Shown: piece by piece, positions 24,968 through 36,400 of the stretch
How positions within the stretch are numbered: position 1 is the first letter of the stretch
Layout: every line of letters starts with the position of its first letter
Assembly: GCA_022393335.1 (NCBI GenBank)
Contig: JAJEKB010020753.1
Coordinates: 406,743-470,742 of the forward strand
Reading direction: 5' to 3'
DNA from: Macrotrachela quadricornifera
Lineage: Eukaryota > Rotifera > Eurotatoria > Philodinida > Philodinidae
Length of the DNA: 64,000 bases
The notes under the pieces: model-generated
The model's input: only the letters and a program-made list of their open reading frames with translations
What the model was told of the DNA's origin: nothing
The model's database searches: none
Made by a program: the position numbers and the translations under genes

Positions 24968-26947
24968 TTAAAATCCAAGAGAACCCATTCGAAATTGTTT
25001 CATTGTCATTGCTTCAATATCACCGGATGTTAATAATATTTGTTGTCCATTATAATTATAAGTTGAATGATTAAATGGATTACTAATTGATGTACGTTTA
25101 ATTGTTGTTTGTGGTTGAGCTTTTTCAATAAAATTTTTATTTCGAAATCCTTGATGATTTTGTTCATAAGAATTTTTTCTTTGTATTATATCAGATGATA
25201 TTGATGATGAACGATAATCATTTTTTGAAGTTGTTGTTTTACGTACAACTGTTGTTGCAGCTGTTTTACCAAAATATTTATCTGTTTCATCTCCTGAATT
25301 AAGACCATATGTTGATAAACGTTCAAAACGAGTCTTCTAAAAAAAAAAAAAACAAAAGAATTTCTTATTAAATAATTCGATTTTAAATATTTAACCATAT
25401 ATTCTTTATCTTTTCGTTTCATTATACGTCGTCTTCGATAAGTCTATTTGAAAGAATAAATTAAAACAAAATTTGTTTTCTTTTTTAAACTTACAACAAA
25501 ATACATCCAAAGAAAAAATACAACATGAAATAATGTATATATTATAGCTAATGATATTAATGCTAAATAATCCCAACGTGGTGCAATATCAGCTGGACAA
25601 ACAGCAATAATTGCATGCCATGCACATACTACACATAACATAAACATTGACAAAAGTACATATTTATCCTAAAAAAATAAATTTTTATTTTAATTTATTT
25701 TCAATTAAAAATAATATTATACTAATGTTGTTAAATAAGATATTGTTGGTAAAGATCTAACAACAACCCATTTAAATGTAACAGCTGTTAATAATAGTGT
25801 AAAACTTAATTGAAGACGATTTTGTGGAAGATTATAAGTTACACTAAATGTAGCAAATGCCATTACTGTTATAAAAAACTAAAAAAATTATTCTTTTATA
25901 TATATATATATTTATTTTAAAAAAAATTAAATTTTCGTACGATAAGAAAATAAACATTCCAATAAAAATATCCAGGTCTTCGAGCTGCTCGACCTAAATA
26001 AATAAAATAATTGATATAATTAATTAAATAAAAATTCTTTTTTAATAATACAAGTTGCTGAAAAAGCAGGATGTTGATTTTGTGATGGTGTAAATGGACT
26101 TGATAATAATTTCATAGATGTTTCAACATGTTCATGTAAACGCCATTCTTGTTGATCAATAAATGCATCTAATAGAAAACAAAAATTTATTTAAGAAAAA
26201 GAAAATAATTAAATTAATATTTATTTACGTGTATTTATTGCACTTAATTGATTTGTATCTGCAATAAGTAATACTTCATTAACAGTTCGTGTTGTTGATA
26301 TTGTTATTGTTAAATCCTTTTAAATAAAATAAATAAAACTAAAAAAAAAAAAATTCAAATTCTTTAACTTGAACATCAACTGGAAAATCATTAAGTTCAA
26401 GATTTTCAAGAAAAACTCCTTTAATTTTTCTCATTTCATAAATCATTGGTATATCAATACCATCATAAACAACTTTATGCCAAATATCATTTTTTAAATC
26501 ACCAACGGAATTATCAATATATAATAATGGATTCCAATATTTATTTGAATCAAAACAATCAATATCCTATTTAATTAAAATACAAAATTCTTATTAAAAT
26601 AAGAAAAATAAAACACTGATCTTTTTGGTTTTTTTCTTATAAAGAGAATAAAATAATTTTATCTAAACTTGACATACTTACATATGACTTACCGTTCCTT
26701 TCAAGCTCGGTTCTGACCAACGTGCTTGAATAAATGCTTCAGCTTGAAATTGTTCTTTTAATGTATCAATTTCACCAATTTTTAAAAATACTAAACGTAA
26801 TTCAACTGTTACCTAAACAAAACAAAAAAAATCAAATATTTCTATATGTGTTTATTCAAGCATAACATGTGTATGTATGTTGACCTGACCGATGAATTTT
26901 TCATCGGTCATATCATTTAATTCATTTTCATTTTGTCTCATATTCAT
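24968..26947 (-). CDS. Pentameric ligand-gated ion channel subunit lacking the Cys-loop
   Basis: Ten exons: 26947-26885, 26812-26693, 26566-26369, 26316-26229, 26168-26052, 25993-25941, 25878-25723, 25668-25495, 25443-25396, 25336-24968, giving an intact 461-aa frame. Residues about 22-200 form the extracellular beta-sandwich (VTVELRLVFLKIGEIDTLKE, FIQARW, WNPLLYIDN, LNDFPVDVQDLTI). RRPGYFYWNVYF leads into TM1, NRLQLSFTLLLTAVTFKW is TM2 (pore), SYLTTLDKYVLLSMF starts TM3 and the WDYLALISLAIIYTLFHVVF segment is TM4. A Ser/Thr-rich C-tail of about 140 residues follows. The cysteine pair that defines the animal Cys-loop is absent, and no signal peptide is present before the ligand domain. It should be an oligomeric plasma-membrane channel; ligand and ion selectivity cannot be read from the sequence. 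It is head-to-head with the next gene. Confidence 0.85.
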
Positions 26948-26960
26948 ATTTAAAAAAATA

Positions 26961-27569
26961 ATGAAAAATTTCTATTCAACAAAACTTATATCACGTTCAA
27001 CAAATTTTCTTGTACCAATTGGAATACTTTTTATATTATTTGGTATAATAACAATAATATTATCATCAATTGATTTAAATAATCAACGTTCAATTATATA
27101 TAATAATTCAACAAATCAATATATATATACATTAAGTTATAAATCTGAACAATCAATATGGCCAACACTTAGTAAAGGTATATGGTGTGGACTTTTTTTT
27201 ATTTCAATTGGTATATATTCATTAATTGTTTATCGTGAAAAAACTTTAATATCAATAAGAATATTATCATTTATATCATTTATATCAATATTTATTAGTA
27301 TATTTTTATTTTTATCATCAATTATTGTTTTTCAACGTTATATATATGAAGGACGAATTTATTCATATCAAAGAAATTCATATGAAGAAAAAGAAATTAT
27401 ACTTAATGCATTAATATTTATTTTTGGAATTTTATCTTTTATTATTTCATTAATATTAACTATTGGAACATTTATTACAGGAAATTATTGTCAAAAAAAA
27501 TCTGATGAGATTAATTATACAGATAATTTTTATCAACAACAACCACCACCACCACCTTATTATGGTTAA
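26961..27569 (+). CDS. Four-transmembrane protein with proline-rich tail
   Basis: Single exon, 202 aa from ATG 26961 (an earlier in-frame ATG at 26892 lies antisense to the channel's first exon and is less likely). Four hydrophobic segments: about residues 18-40 (FLVPIGILFILFGIITIILS), 71-90, 98-125 and 152-180. A short polar C-tail ends QQQPPPPPYYG, a possible WW/SH3-ligand type tail. The loop between TM1 and TM2 has several N-glycosylation motifs. The layout resembles CD20/TMEM-style tetraspans, but no family signature is clear. The start codon is 13 bp from the oppositely directed start of the channel gene, so the two must share or overlap their 5' control region. Confidence 0.75.
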   Translation: MKNFYSTKLISRSTNFLVPIGILFILFGIITIILSSIDLNNQRSIIYNNSTNQYIYTLSYKSEQSIWPTLSKGIWCGLFFISIGIYSLIVYREKTLISIRILSFISFISIFISIFLFLSSIIVFQRYIYEGRIYSYQRNSYEEKEIILNALIFIFGILSFIISLILTIGTFITGNYCQKKSDEINYTDNFYQQQPPPPPYYG

Positions 27570-27708
27570 TTTAAAATAAATAAATAAAAAACATTTTATA
27601 TTCTTAGGCTTTTTGTTTTTTGTATTACACGAATATGTTTAGAATTCACTTTAGAGAATATTATTTATTAGATTAGATTAATAATTAATACACGAAGGAC
27701 ATTATTTA

Positions 27709-28122
27709 TCATATTTGTCTAAGTAATTTTTTTGTTTCTGGATCAATGAAATATTCTGATTAGTTTTATTAGATATTATTTGTCAAATCGAATAAATTCA
27801 TAATTAAAGAAAAAAATCTTTTGTTTTTTTTTTTGTTTTGTTTTGAATATCTTACCCTATCAAGTTTATGTACACCTGAATTATCATCAACTGGTCTTGT
27901 ATCTTGTTTTTCACATACTTTAATAATATAATCTTTTATTTCTGTAAGAACTTTAATATTTTTTTTAAAATTATTATTTAATTCTTGAAATGTATTTGTT
28001 AATTCACGTAAATCAATTGCTGATAATGATGTTGAAGAATGTGTACTATGACTTCGTTTTGCTGATAAATATTGATGAGTTGATGATGATGATGTTCCAA
28101 TTAATCCTCCAGATGTGTTCAT
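27709..28122 (-). CDS. Small helical protein, unknown function
   Basis: Model with two exons: 28122-27876 and 27755-27709 (120-bp intron, CAG|GTGTAC..AATCAG), 97 aa. A Ser/Thr/His-rich N-terminus (about 40 residues) precedes a heptad-like helix (LRELTNTFQELNNNFKKNIK, then LTEIKDYIIK) and the C-terminus EYFIDPETKKLLRQI. A stronger donor (AGG|GTAAGA) 20 nt downstream would extend exon 1 but does not join in frame to that ending. If unspliced, the frame runs to 27769. The coiled-coil style resembles small adaptor-complex subunits, but I do not recognise it. Confidence 0.55.
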
Positions 28123-29520
28123 CGAAATTTATACCAGAAAATATTTATTTTTTATTAATTGTTTAATAATAAAACATTGAATTATTTATTTTATATTTTA
28201 AATCTAAAAATTAAAAAAATCAATTTTTAGAAATTCTTTATTATCAAAAAAAAAAAAAAAGAAAACTCATCTTATCTTTATTTCTTCATCAACAACTACA
28301 TTCCTAAGAGTCAATATCCTTGTTGATGTTAATGATGAGAAGACAAAATGCTTTCTATTGATGAAAAAAAAAACCAAAGAGAGAGAGAGGGAAGATATTC
28401 TATCCTAAGACTTTCTTGTACACATAAAAAAGAACAGCAATAGCATAATACATCGATCATAAAGAGACAAGCTAAAGGCTGATATATATATAAACGCTAA
28501 GAGGGTTAAAGAAAAAGAGTATGTTGTTCGCTTTGACACATCGATCAACAACTACATACTAAACGACTACCATTATTACTTGACAGACAATTTCATTTAT
28601 ATTGACTAAAGGTGTTTTCTTACTGATTAATAAAGAAAAAGAAGAAAAAAAAAGAGGAAATTGACATTTTTCTTATTCAAATGTAATAAAACAAATCAAA
28701 TCTTTCTTTTTTTTTTATCATATGAAATTTTTGTTTTTTATATCTAATTAATTAAATTGAATATTTTATTAAAAAAGAAAAAGAAAACAAATGAATTATT
28801 CTTGACTATTTTGACCTTGACAAACTGATGAAAGATTTGACAATAAAAAAAAAAACCTCGAAAAAAAATTTCTTTGACACATTCAAACAAATATTATCAA
28901 TCAATCAACATGTTTAGTCTTCTCCTTTTTTTTGTTCTTGTTGACAGATTTAAACAAGAATAACATCGTTTTCTTTATCCATCTTTATATACAAACGCCT
29001 ACATTTACTTTAATAAATAATAATAATACGAATAGAATCACATTTTAAAATAAATTTTAAAGCTTTTTAATTTATTTTCATATTATTCATTATAAATTCA
29101 ATTAATTTTCACTTGTAAAACTGTAGAATGCAAAGAAATAATTAAAAATAATCTTCTATAAAAAGAGAATTTCTAAGAATAAAAATTTATTTAATTAATA
29201 TTGGATTATTATTTGTCATATCTTTATTTTTTTGTTAAAATGACAGATTTGACATGACCCTCGAATACATATGGAAAATTCAAGAAATAATATTAAAACG
29301 AATTAATTGATCTAGATATTCTATAATAAGAAAGAAAGAGAAAAATTTAATCCCTAGATGTCATTGTTCATATATAATGCTTTCCAGTACATATATTCTA
29401 GATAAACGTCATAAAGAACGATTAGATATATATGATTAAATGATATGATATTATATGATATGATATCACTCTCTCTCTCTCTCTTTCTTTGTAAATAATG
29501 ATCTAGGTAGGACTATGATT
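28123..29520. other. Intergenic, AT-rich
   Basis: No gene. Contains a short TC microsatellite (about 29469-29485) and ATGATATGATAT repeats just upstream of the next gene's promoter. Confidence 0.4.
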
Positions 29521-29524
29521 CGGG

Positions 29525-29532
29525 TATATAAA
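29525..29532 (+). promoter_or_regulatory. TATA box of the chitin-binding protein gene
   Basis: TATATAAA stands about 107 bp before the start codon, leaving room for a transcription start near 29555-29560 and a ~75-nt leader. It is in a GC-richer pocket of an AT-rich upstream region. Confidence 0.65.
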
Positions 29533-29631
29533 CCTACGATTTAATCGTAATTCTTCACTAGTTTCTTCTTAAACAATCAGCTTAAGATATAACAAGCAGT
29601 ATTAACTATTCATATATAATCAATACTAACA

Positions 29632-31467
29632 ATGGTAAGATAACAAAATATTTAATTCATTTACTTTTAAATCTAATTATTTCTTTTTTTTAAAATAGTT
29701 TTCATTGATTTGTTGTTTACTTGCATTATCAAGTGCAGCTTTTGCACGAACAACTAGTAAATATAATATTTTAAAAAAAAAATAAATAATTTATTTCTAA
29801 AATAGACTATGGATCATATGGTTCATCATTAGTTCAACAACCAAGTACTGGTATGTCACGTGACTTAAATATGCCATCATCATCATCATTTCAATCTGGT
29901 TATGGACAACAAACTGAACTTCCAGCTCAACAAGATGTTCGTGTATCACAAATTCAAAGTCAACCAGTTTCATCAGGATACGGTTCATATGGTAGTGAAC
30001 GTATGGTTGGTGTTTCATCAGTTAATTTACCAAGCCGTGTATTTATTAATCCACAACAACAATTATTAGAACAACAACAATTATTACAACAAAAAATTGA
30101 AGAATCACAAATCATCACTGAAGCTGGTAAGTTTTTATATTTAAATTAATATTTAATATTTTTCTTATTTAATTAAATAAAATAGATACACTCTGCCGTG
30201 GTCAACGACCAGAAACTGTTCTTCCATTAGATAATGGTCGTCGTTATGTTATCTGTATTGCTGAAGGTAAAGGTCAAGAACAATGGTGTCCACAAGGTCT
30301 TCACTATCATCTTGAAACACGCCGATGTGAACGCAGTATGTTTTATTAATTAATTTTTGTTTTTTTAAATCGAATTAATTATTTTAATATTTAAAATAGA
30401 ATTGGGTGCATTAGACAATGTATGTCTTTCCCAACCATGTCTTAATGGTGGTCAATGTCTTCAAAGTGATGTTTCATCATACACATGTCAATGTCCAATT
30501 GGTTTCGATGGCAAAAACTGTGAATTAGATGCTCGTATATGTCACACACAAAAACCATGCGGTCAATCACCAGATACCCGTTGTCAATCATTCCGTTTCG
30601 GAGCTGCTCTTGAATTTATCTGTATCTTCCGTAATGGTCAAGGTTATGGTCTTAACCCATCACAAGGTATTTATTTATTAAAAAATAATATATTATTATT
30701 ATTATTATTTGTTTGTTTTTAGTTCAATCAAATCCATGCTCAGGTCTTGATGGTCCACGTGCTTTAGCTATTAGCAACAAAGGTTTCATCATGTGTGACG
30801 GTGAACAAATGTTCATTGAATCATGCCCAGGTGGTACAATTTGGGATGACCAAAACCAAGCTTGTGTCTGGCCAGATATGCAAGGATATGCTTCATACGG
30901 TGAACAAGTACCAACATCAAGTTTGTTTCATTTTTATTTTTATTTATAATATTTTAAAAATTTAAATTTATTTAAGACTATGGACAACGTAACATTGTTC
31001 CACAATCATCATATGGTTCACAAACTCAAATTCTTCCAAAACGTATTATTGAAGCACAACGAGTATCATCATACGGTCAAACTCAAGTAGAAACTCCACG
31101 AGTATCATCATATGGTCAAACTCAAGTAGAAGCTCCACGAGCTCTTCCAACATCATCATATGGTCAAACTCAAGTAGAAACCCCACGTGCTCTTCCAACA
31201 TCATCATATGGTCAAATTGAAAATCAACGATCTCTTCCAACATCATCATATGGTCAAGTTGAAAACCAACGATCACTTCCAACATCATCATATGGTCAAA
31301 TGGAAAACCAACGATCACTTCCAGTTGAATCAAAAGTTTCATATGGTAGTCAATTACCAGAAGTTCAACCAATCCGTGAACAAGTTTTACCAAAAATGCA
31401 ATCATGGCAACAACCAATGCAACGTCAAAATGAATTTCGTTCAGTTCAATCATCATATTCATCATAA
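29632..31467 (+). CDS. Secreted chitin-binding / EGF repeat protein
   Basis: Seven exons: 29632-29634, 29699-29756, 29806-30126, 30186-30335, 30400-30666, 30723-30920, 30977-31467; intact 495-aa frame. Exon 1 is only the ATG. Residues 1-18 are a clear signal peptide ([17 protein letters not shown]). Next come a Gln/Ser/Tyr-Gly-rich stretch (20-127), a first chitin-binding-type-2-like cysteine domain (about 128-177), an EGF domain ([28 protein letters not shown]), a second CBM14-like domain ([22 protein letters not shown]), and a tail of repeated SSYGQ(T/I)..PRALPT units. This fits an extracellular matrix, cuticle, trophi or mucus component that crosslinks chitin. Conserved exons use more G/C-ending codons than neighbouring genes, consistent with high expression; a TATA box is present. 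Confidence 0.9.
31055..31330 (+). repeat. In-frame coding tandem repeat
   Basis: About six units of 42-60 nt encode [12 protein letters not shown] / [13 protein letters not shown] variants in the C-terminal tail of the secreted protein. The repeats create long antisense and frame-shifted open frames that are artefacts. Confidence 0.8.
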
Positions 31468-32400
31468 AGAAAATTTTGATTAAGCGTTATTAGTTTAATT
31501 TCTTTTCCTTTTTTATGATTATTTATATGCGTGTTTATTTTATCTACAAGGCATGCTTTTCGTTTTATATTCTTTTGCTATTGTTTTCTTTGGGAAACTA
31601 TTCTCTTGTTAACAACTATTAACAAGTAATAAATACCGATTTAAACATTATTTCATTTCTTTTAATTAATTTCATTCGGATATATTTTGATAAAATCTCT
31701 TCACTATTGAAAATCAAAGATGAAAATACATCGAATTATGTATTATATAATTTCGTTTTTAACAAACTTTTCGGTTGCTTATTTAAAGATTTTGTCATTT
31801 AGCGAAATACAAAAATCTCACATTGGATTTTTATTTTCATTTACTTAATACATTGTATTAAAAAAAAACTAAAATATACGAGAAGATAGAGAGTGTAAAG
31901 CTATAGAATTAATGTATGACTATTTATTTCACATTTACACTTTTCGTTTCTGAAATATACAAAATTTAGAGCAATTAAATGTTGTACGATATGAAAAAAA
32001 TGTTTTATTTTGGTGGAAGATGACATTCGAGTTTTGTTATTTCGTCTTTTCATTAACATATATGTTTTATTTAAAAATGTCATTAGTTTTCTACAATAAC
32101 CAAGTTCCTTTATTTTATTTTACATATAAAATAATCTGTACTTTAGAAATGATCTTCTTTATTCATAATAAAGAACGATTTTATTGAGAGTTTAAAAATC
32201 GAATAAAACTATTTATATTAGAAAAAGTGATAATACATATTTTCGATATAATCATGAGATATGCCAATCAAATATATTTTATTCAAATTTTTTTTACAAG
32301 ATTAACTATGAATAATGTACATTGAATAGCATAAATATCTTTTTTTTTTAAAATTATTTATGAGAATTTAAGAAAAATTTACAGAATGAAAAGAAAATCT
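31468..32400. other. 3' flank and intergenic
   Basis: AT-rich sequence with AATAAA near 31628 that may serve the upstream gene. No gene found. Confidence 0.4.
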
Positions 32401-32724
32401 TTAAGTACGAAATGCCGGTTTTTCTTTATATTCATATTGTAAGACATTAATCTAGAAAATAAATAAATAAATAAATAAATAAAAATAATTAAATAAATTT
32501 TTATTAACTTCTTTAATAAGATTTTGAAAAAATTCTTCATATTGAATAAAATCTTGTTTACATTGTTTAAAAGCTTCTTCCATTTGATTATCAACACATG
32601 TTAAAATATTCCAATCAATTGATGATATTAAAGGATATTTTATAGAGAATATATCATCTTCAGTTACATTAATATCCCACCTAAAACACAATTCAATATT
32701 TATTATATCAATCACAAATGTCAT
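32401..32724 (-). CDS. Orphan 3' exons of an unidentified gene
   Basis: Two exons are clear: one ending at 32509 (donor GTTAAT) and 32451-32401 (acceptor TTTTCTAG), joined in phase to give ...FFQNLIKE|INVLQYEYKEKPAFRT and a stop. The first has a good acceptor at 32681 (GTGTTTTAG); alternatively it is open up to an ATG at 32724, giving an 88-aa protein. The composition (WDINVTEDD, DWNILTCVDNQMEEAFKQCK) looks like a conserved soluble protein. Upstream exons are not found; foldback repeats occupy that position. It could be the displaced C-terminus of the HAUS5-like gene or a separate small gene. Confidence 0.45.
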
Positions 32725-32839
32725 GTATTAATTAATCAAGAATCTCTATGATAGTTTCTTAAGTATTGCGAATTTTTCATAAGAATATGGTAGAAAACTG
32801 CGATTTTTATCGTTGAAAAAAAAATATAAGACAATGACT

Positions 32840-33410
32840 TTTAATTTAATCTTTTTTCGAATAGTTCAAAAAAAATTATCGAAGATCTATTAGATTTACT
32901 ACTTGATTGATTTCATCAGAATTCGAACTCTTATATAAATGTATTCACCGAAGTATCTCTTGTGTTACAAAGAAAATTGCACTTCGAGATTATTTTATTC
33001 TTGTGAGTTATTCAAAAATTAAATCCTTTCGGATTTACCACATTCTATAAAGTACGATTTTTTCAAGTTTCGTAATCTTTGAATAATTCGCGAATACGAA
33101 AAAAACTATCGATAAGCAATTTTCTCTATTAGATAGAAAAGAGTTCGATGCACAGACCTTTATTAAAACTATAATTCAAATAAACTTATTCATCTACTAA
33201 TTATGATCAATATTTGGAAGATCATCGTATCTTGTTTTCGATTAGTTCGATGGTCTTCTAAATATTCATTATAATTATAGTTTTAATATAAATGTGTGCA
33301 CCAAAGTCTCTTCTATCTAATAGAAAAAAAAGCTGTTTATCGATACTATTTTGCATTGTCAAGTTATTCCAAGATTACGAAACTTTAAAAAAATGTATTA
33401 TATTTAGTAC
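32840..33410. repeat. Foldback repeat cluster
   Basis: 33060-33400 is an inverted repeat around 33215 (AGTTTCGTAATCTTTGAATAA at left, AGTTTCGTAATCTTGGAATAA as reverse complement at right; TCTATTAGATAGAA and TTAAAACTATAATT in both arms). A third partial copy of the arm with ATATAAATGTATTCACCGAAGT lies at about 32850-33020. Non-coding; probably a MITE-like element. Confidence 0.6.
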
Positions 33411-33785
33411 TCTAGTATTGAAAGGGTTAAAATCAAGTTTATATATAGTTTTATAGCTGATCATCTGTCGATTCTAATCCATTTCTCAAGATTTAAAATT
33501 TATTCAACTAAGATGATCATATATTTTTCCTGTGAATCTAGCTTTGATCGGATTCAGATCGATTTCAAAGTTTGTAATGATCTACGGATCTAGATAATAT
33601 TAGTATTAATAAAATGAACAAAAGCTGATTGCGCACTGACTATTGACCAATAACAGAACCTAAAATCTGTTAATATACACAAACAGTGTCAAATATTGAT
33701 GAAAAAAAGAGATTGGCCGTAGGTTCGGGTCGAAAAAAAACCAGAGCTCACAGATGTTTAGTATAAATTTCTAATAAATAAAATA

Positions 33786-35584
33786 TTACGATTGATTATC
33801 TTCTTTGAAAGTAATATCATTTGTTAATGATGGTTCAAATATGTTTGAATCTTGTGTTCGAATTCCAAGTAATTGTTTAAGTGATGTTAATGGTGTTGAT
33901 GATATTCGTGATGTTATTGGAATTAATGATTGAAAATTATTCTCATTTATATTATTAATTAAATTAATTCGAGAAAAATCTTCAATTTTCCATGTTAAAA
34001 TAGTTGAATGAAGATCATTTGATAATGATAAATGTGTTAAATTTAATGAATGAAGAGATTTTGGAAGATCATTTATAATATGAATATAATCACGAATTTT
34101 TAATTCAAGTCTTAAAAAAAAAAGAAAATAAATTTTCCTTTTTTTTTTTTGCTTTAAAAACTAAATTTAAATATACTTTTCTAATTTTTCTAAAGGATTT
34201 TGTTGAATTATATTATTTAATTGTTTATCAATTTGATTAATTTGATATCGTTTATCATTTATTTGTTGATGAATATTTGTAATTAATTTCGTATCAAATT
34301 TTTTTGTTTGTTCAATTTCTAATTGAAGTTTTTTTTTTAAAAAATTTAAATGAACTTCATTTGATTTACTCTAGAACACAAAAAAAATATTTAAATACAA
34401 AAAAAAAATTAAATTAAATTAACATTTATCATAGCATCAAGAATAGGTGTTAATTGAATTTGTTCATTTAATGATCGACGAGATAAAACATCTTGTTTAC
34501 TATTTTCAATTCGTTCATGAAGTTTAAGACATTCCATACGAATATTTGATAAATGTAAAAATCTATTGAAAATATTTTTAAAGAAAATTAGAAATAAAGA
34601 ATTTTTTTTATACTGTTTAGTAAAATCTAAATTAGTTTTTGTAAGTATTTGTTCATATTTTTCAATAATAGTTGAATTTTGTTCATATTCAATTTTTTCT
34701 AATTTACTAAAATAAAACAAAAAGAAAATGTAATAAGAAGATAAAGAAAATCTAAAAAAAAGAAACCAACCTAAGTGAATTAATTCTTTGTTGAATTAAT
34801 TGATTTATATAATAACATAAATCATTAAAATGAATTTTTTCTTGAAATTTTTCTATTAAAAATGTTTTATTATTAATTAATTGTTGAATTAATTCTTAAA
34901 ATAAAAATATATATATATATATATATATATATTAAACAAAAAAAGAAAAAAAAACCTTGATTTTTTATTTGATTTATTGGTATTAAAAAATGTAATTGTT
35001 GTTTTATTTTTGATAAATCATTTAAATAAATAAATATTTGTCGATATATTTCAAGTTGTTTATCAAGTGATGATATAATTATATATTCATCATTAATCAT
35101 TGTTTCAATATGATTTAATTCATTAAATATATTTGTTGATTGTTCACAACGTAATGAATATATTTCACGTAAACGAATAGATATTTTTTGTTCTATTTGT
35201 CCTTGATATATTTCAGCATTTTTATGTTGTTCCCAACGATCAGGATAACGTTCTTTTAATTCATTTATACGTATTGTTTCTTTTACTTTTCTAGAAAAAA
35301 ATGAAAATTAAATAAATTGGTTTCGTTTTGTTTATATTTTACTTGACATAATCAATTGGATGACAATGTTGAATTATTCTTTGCCAAATATCTTGTAAAT
35401 TTGAATTTGATGTTAAACAAAGTAAATTATCTTCATCAATAATAATATCATCATCTAATTAATTAAGAATTAAAAGTATTTAAAAAATAAATGTGAATTA
35501 GTTGGTTATTTATTTACTTTGAAATGATTTAAACCATCGAGTTAAAGAATCAGCAGTTAATTTTGAACGATCTTCACTTAACAT
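33786..35584 (-). CDS. Coiled-coil protein, HAUS augmin subunit 5-like
   Basis: Eight exons: 35584-35518, 35454-35343, 35290-34956, 34894-34771, 34706-34614, 34562-34424, 34370-34177, 34110-33786; intact 462-aa frame. The N-terminus contains LQDIWQRIIQHCHP..YVKKVKETI, which resembles the start of animal HAUS5 (an IW....QHV....VKKIR pattern). Most of the remainder is long Lys/Glu/Gln/Asn-rich helix suited to coiled coil. HAUS5 belongs to augmin, which recruits gamma-tubulin to spindle microtubules. The product is shorter than vertebrate HAUS5 (about 630 aa). The identification rests mainly on the N-terminal 60 residues, so another coiled-coil protein remains possible. Exon structure itself is well supported. 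Confidence 0.6.
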
Positions 35585-36123
35585 TTTATTCTTTCTTTTC
35601 TATTCTTATTTAAATCGATCGATATATATATATATACTGAAATTGTTTTAATGACATCTATTTAATAGAATTTATTTATTAGAAAAATCTAAATGGATAT
35701 TTTAAAAACTAATACAATTTAATATTGATTAAATAAAAAATAAAGATTTATTTTTGAAAAAAGAAGAATTTTTGTTTAATATTACAATTATTTTATTTTA
35801 AATGATAATTACCACTGTGACAATTTTTCTATACATAAATAAACATTTTAAATACAGTTCGAAGGTATTATTATCAACTATAATAAGTTTTATTTCTATA
35901 GAAAAATCTTCAAAATTATTATTGTCGAGCGATGCACTTTATCATATGAAGAAAGTTTTTTATTATTTCATTTCTTTTTTTTAATCTTATTCATATGATA
36001 ATTTTCTGCATTGGTTAATGAAAATAAATGCTATGTTTATTTCCGTAAGGGCTAATCTAACATGGCGAACTAATCATATTCAGAATATTTAAAAGATAGT
36101 GATGCATTACTAAATTTTCGTTT
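35585..36123. other. Intergenic, AT-rich
   Basis: Upstream flank of the HAUS5-like gene; a TATATATATATA run lies near 35620-35634. No other signal. Confidence 0.35.
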
Positions 36124-36400
36124 TTACTAAAAGATAAAGCATCTTTTTCCTGTATTTTTCTATGCTATTTGATCACTATTCAATCAATATTATAATAATA
36201 AAATAGAAGATAAAAATGTTTTTTTGTTAAAAACTAATTGATGGCATTAGATCGTAATAGGTTGTATTAAAAAAACAAACAAAATATCCAAACATAAGAT
36301 ACAGTATAAAAATCTCTATATTTTATTTTATGATTATAATATTGATCGAATAGCATAGAAAAATACAGCAAAAGACGTTTTATCTTTTCTATCTTTCTAT
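36124..36400. repeat. Palindromic MITE copy
   Basis: Left arm TGTATTTTTCTATGCTATTTGATCA is matched by the reverse complement of the right arm (TGTATTTTTCTATGCTATTCGATCA), with AAAGATAAA..CATCTTTT outside. It is related to segments at 16.5 kb and inside the 37.1-39.0 kb element. Confidence 0.65.

Noticed and set aside
31046..31483. Met/Leu-rich minus-strand frame and His/Lys-rich plus-strand frame
   Set aside because: Both are shadows of the in-frame repeat in the secreted chitin-binding protein.
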